Shown one piece after another: positions 6,743 through 8,093 of a stretch of 8,093 nucleotides of DNA. Under the pieces are notes generated by a model, which was given only the letters and a program-made list of their open reading frames with translations, was not told the DNA's origin and did no database searches. The stretch covers positions 1 through 8,093 of the forward strand of contig JAURNO010000260.1 of NCBI GenBank assembly GCA_030830145.1. The letters run 5' to 3'. How positions within the stretch are numbered: the first letter of the stretch is position 1; the number at the start of each line of letters is the position of its first letter. A program made the position numbers and the translations under genes. Origin of the DNA: Verrucomicrobiota bacterium. GTDB taxonomy: Bacteria > Verrucomicrobiota > Verrucomicrobiia > Opitutales > Seribacteraceae.

Positions 6743-7750
6743 TCAGGATTTTTGCTTTTTTTGCTCTAGCTTCTCCTCATGCCATCTGAGTGCGGCGTTC
6801 TGACCGTCCTCTCCGAACAAATCGTTGGCATACTTCGCTAGCTTCTCGTTGGTCGGACCATATCCCTCTCCGTAGATGAACTGTTCGAGTTCCACGAGCA
6901 TCTCTTCGGAAGACTGATAGCGTTGCTCGCGGGGCCTTTTCAACGCAGTGTGGAGAATATGATTGAGTCTCGGATCAATATCCGAGCGAATCTCGCTGAA
7001 ATTCGGGATAGGGAGGTTCAGGATGTTGTCGATGGTTTTTTCGTGATACATCTCAATCGGAGCATCTCCGATATCCTCGAAGATATTGCGGTTGAGCATC
7101 AGTTCGGACATGACGATACCGCAACAGAAGAGATCCGCCCGGGGGTCGGTGACTTCGCACCGAGCCTGCTCGGGAGAAAGATACTCGTCTTTGCCTGCGA
7201 TTACTTCACCCTCTTGATTGTACATCAGGTCGAGTGCCTTGGCTATTCCGAAGTCGGTCAACTTTACGTCGCCTTCCTTCGCAATCATGATGTTCTTGGG
7301 GTTTACGTCGCGATGGACAATCCCGAGAGGCCTGCCTTTGTCATCGGTCTTGAGGTGAGCGTAACCAAGTCCGCGGCAGATGCGCGAAACGATGAAGACG
7401 GCTAAGTCGGCCGGGACATACTGGCCGGTTTCCACGTGCCTTTCCAAAAACTCTTCGAGGTTCCACCCGGTGACGAACTCCATGGTCATGAAGTATTGCT
7501 CCCCGATCTTTCCCAAATGGTAGGTTTGAACAATGTTCGTGTGGATCAAGTCAGCTACAAGCTTGGCTTCTCCAATGAAATTATTCCTGAATTCTTCAAT
7601 GGCGGAATATTCCTCGCGAATAAGCTTGATGGCGACGACTTTGCGAAACCCTCCGATTCCCCGTTGAGTAGCCTCGTAGACCAATCCCATTCCTCCCTCG
7701 GCAATTTTACGGGTAAGTTCGTAGTGAACTTCGTTAAAAATGTGTTTCAT
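6743..7750 (-). CDS. Soluble Hanks-type Ser/Thr protein kinase
   Basis: This 335-aa protein is a eukaryotic-like kinase transferring phosphate from ATP to Ser/Thr. The catalytic domain runs from about 10 to 292. It shows the glycine loop AEGGMGLVY (17-25), the ATP-anchoring lysine K42 in VAIKL, E61 in GEAKLV (helix C), the catalytic loop HRDVNPKN (146-153, D148), DFG (166-168), an SPE version of APE (192-194, in [10 protein letters not shown]) and DLFCCG (206-211). All catalytic residues are intact, so it should be active. The position after the catalytic Asp is Val-Asn, as in several myxobacterial/PVC kinases. No membrane segment or PASTA repeats are present. The tail (about 295-335) is charged and ends in [11 protein letters not shown]. 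It is the first gene of the minus-strand block and ends 5 bp before rpoN, so it is very probably co-transcribed. Its substrates are unknown. ATG 7750 fits the domain start, with no Shine-Dalgarno. Confidence 0.96.
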   Translation of the reverse strand: MKHIFNEVHYELTRKIAEGGMGLVYEATQRGIGGFRKVVAIKLIREEYSAIEEFRNNFIGEAKLVADLIHTNIVQTYHLGKIGEQYFMTMEFVTGWNLEEFLERHVETGQYVPADLAVFIVSRICRGLGYAHLKTDDKGRPLGIVHRDVNPKNIMIAKEGDVKLTDFGIAKALDLMYNQEGEVIAGKDEYLSPEQARCEVTDPRADLFCCGIVMSELMLNRNIFEDIGDAPIEMYHEKTIDNILNLPIPNFSEIRSDIDPRLNHILHTALKRPREQRYQSSEEMLVELEQFIYGEGYGPTNEKLAKYANDLFGEDGQNAALRWHEEKLEQKKQKS

Positions 7751-7831
7751 TAATTTGTAAAATGATTTGTCTATCCAAGCTACGGGTAAAAGATGTTTTC
7801 ATCAAGACAAGATTTGCCCTAATCGTTCTTT

Positions 7832-7850
7832 TTTGCGTTTTTGGCGCAAA
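7832..7850. repeat. Inverted repeat TTTGCG-N7-CGCAAA
   Basis: A perfect 6-bp palindrome (7832-7837 and 7845-7850) around TTTTTGG. It overlaps one GCAAATC heptamer and could be an operator for a dimeric regulator. It is short enough to occur by chance. Confidence 0.35.
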
Positions 7851-7857
7851 TCACGCT
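7842..7857 (+). promoter_or_regulatory. Possible sigma-54 -24/-12 promoter (weak)
   Basis: TGGCGC-N5-ACGCT has GG (7843-7844) and GC (7855-7856) separated by exactly 10 bp, the near-invariant core of sigma-54 promoters. The TT before the -12 GC is replaced by AC, a serious mismatch. Transcription would begin near 7868, 38 nt before the HesB/IscA ATG. Confidence 0.15.
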
Positions 7858-7870
7858 GCAAATCTCCTTG

Positions 7871-7899
7871 TTGACTCCACAACTCTTTCGTAAGATGAT
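7871..7899 (+). promoter_or_regulatory. Predicted sigma-70-type promoter of the HesB/IscA gene
   Basis: TTGACT (7871-7876, 5 of 6), a 17-bp spacer and GATGAT (7894-7899, 4 of 6) form a good housekeeping-type promoter. Transcription would start about 7 nt downstream, at or next to the ATG at 7906, so the mRNA might be leaderless. The upstream heptamers lie just above the -35 box. Confidence 0.4.
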
Positions 7900-7905
7900 A
7901 TTTTT

Positions 7906-8093
7906 ATGATTATTTTTACCGAGTCTGCCGTGAAAAAAGTTGCGGAAATGACGGCTGAATCCACGCCAGGCAAGCTATTGCGGATTTTCGTGGAACCCGG
8001 GGGTTGCTCCGGTTTTGAGTACGGAATGTCGATCGACGAACCTAAATCCACGGATCGGGTCGGTGAATTTTCTGGTATCGGTTATGCAGTTGA
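7906..8093 (+). CDS. HesB/IscA-type iron-sulfur cluster assembly protein, 3' end missing
   Basis: Sixty-two residues are visible before the right edge. The sequence starts MIIFTESAVKKVAEM, then LLRIFVEPGGCSGFEYGMSI with the first conserved cluster-binding cysteine at C34, then a DE/GEFSGIGYAV stretch. This matches A-type Fe-S carriers (IscA, ErpA, SufA, HesB), which accept or deliver Fe-S clusters in the cytoplasm; full members are about 105-125 aa. The C-terminal CxC pair lies beyond the window, so the subfamily cannot be decided and no symbol is given. The start at 7906 fits the family N-terminus. An ATG at 7895 is out of frame. No strong Shine-Dalgarno precedes it (only TAAGA at 7891-7895). 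Confidence 0.93.
   Translation, partial: MIIFTESAVKKVAEMTAESTPGKLLRIFVEPGGCSGFEYGMSIDEPKSTDRVGEFSGIGYAV

Larger units (their letters stand above)
7811..7864. repeat. Three GCAAATC heptamers (one inverted) in the divergent spacer
   Basis: GATTTGC at 7811-7817 is the reverse complement of GCAAATC, which occurs directly at 7846-7852 and again at 7858-7864. A near copy, GATTTGT, lies at 7764-7770. The two direct copies are 12 bp apart start to start, about one helical turn, as expected of a regulator's binding sites. The arrangement is visible; the function is inferred. Confidence 0.4.
7751..7905. other. Divergent regulatory spacer between the kinase and the HesB/IscA gene
   Basis: This 155-bp region must drive the kinase-rpoN-tsaB-alr block leftward and the Fe-S gene rightward. 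It holds repeated heptamers, a small inverted repeat and promoter-like boxes for the rightward gene, listed separately. For the leftward operon I found only weak matches, the best being TTGATG, 17 bp, TAGCTT, and do not claim a promoter. Confidence 0.5.

Noticed and set aside
7792..7803. GATG-TTTT-CATC mini hairpin
   Set aside because: A 4-bp stem is too short to be more than chance, and no T-run follows.

Overview
The window looks like a chromosomal stretch of a Verrucomicrobiota-type bacterium (PVC group, possibly Opitutae). This is inferred from three things. It holds a large secreted PSCyt1/PSCyt2(DUF1549)-LamG-PSD1(DUF1553) cytochrome-like protein, a family strongly expanded in Planctomycetota and Verrucomicrobiota. 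It holds a soluble Hanks-type Ser/Thr kinase next to a sigma-54 gene. Almost no gene start has a clear Shine-Dalgarno sequence. Base composition looks balanced and even, and I see no insertion sequence, phage gene, CRISPR array, tRNA or rRNA.

Layout. Positions 1-2456 (minus) hold the first 818 codons of the PSCyt/LamG/PSD1 protein, whose 3' end runs off the left edge. A 256-bp divergent spacer (2457-2712) follows, then a 199-aa acidic soluble protein of unknown function (2713-3312, plus). It converges, with only 17 bp between stop codons, on a minus-strand block of four tightly spaced genes. In transcription order these are a Ser/Thr protein kinase (7750-6743), the RNA polymerase sigma-54 factor rpoN (6737-5187), the tRNA t6A-modification protein tsaB (5154-4483) and alanine racemase alr (4460-3330). 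The gaps are 5, 32 and 22 bp, so this is very probably one operon. A second divergent spacer (7751-7905) carries repeated GCAAATC heptamers and a promoter-like pair. It leads into the start of a HesB/IscA-type iron-sulfur cluster protein (7906 to the right edge, plus).

How the genes may work together. tsaB (translation fidelity) and alr (D-alanine for peptidoglycan) are housekeeping genes. The kinase and sigma-54 are regulatory and sit at the head of the transcript, so they are probably made together. The sigma factor has a long Glu/Asp/Ser-rich region II, which suggests, as inference only, that the co-encoded kinase might act on it or on its partners. The left-hand cytochrome-like protein is a separate exported function, in this family often linked to carbohydrate-rich environments. 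The most unusual points are the kinase-rpoN pairing, the acidic sigma-54 linker, the heptamer cluster in front of the Fe-S gene (with a possibly leaderless start), and the unrecognised 199-aa protein.
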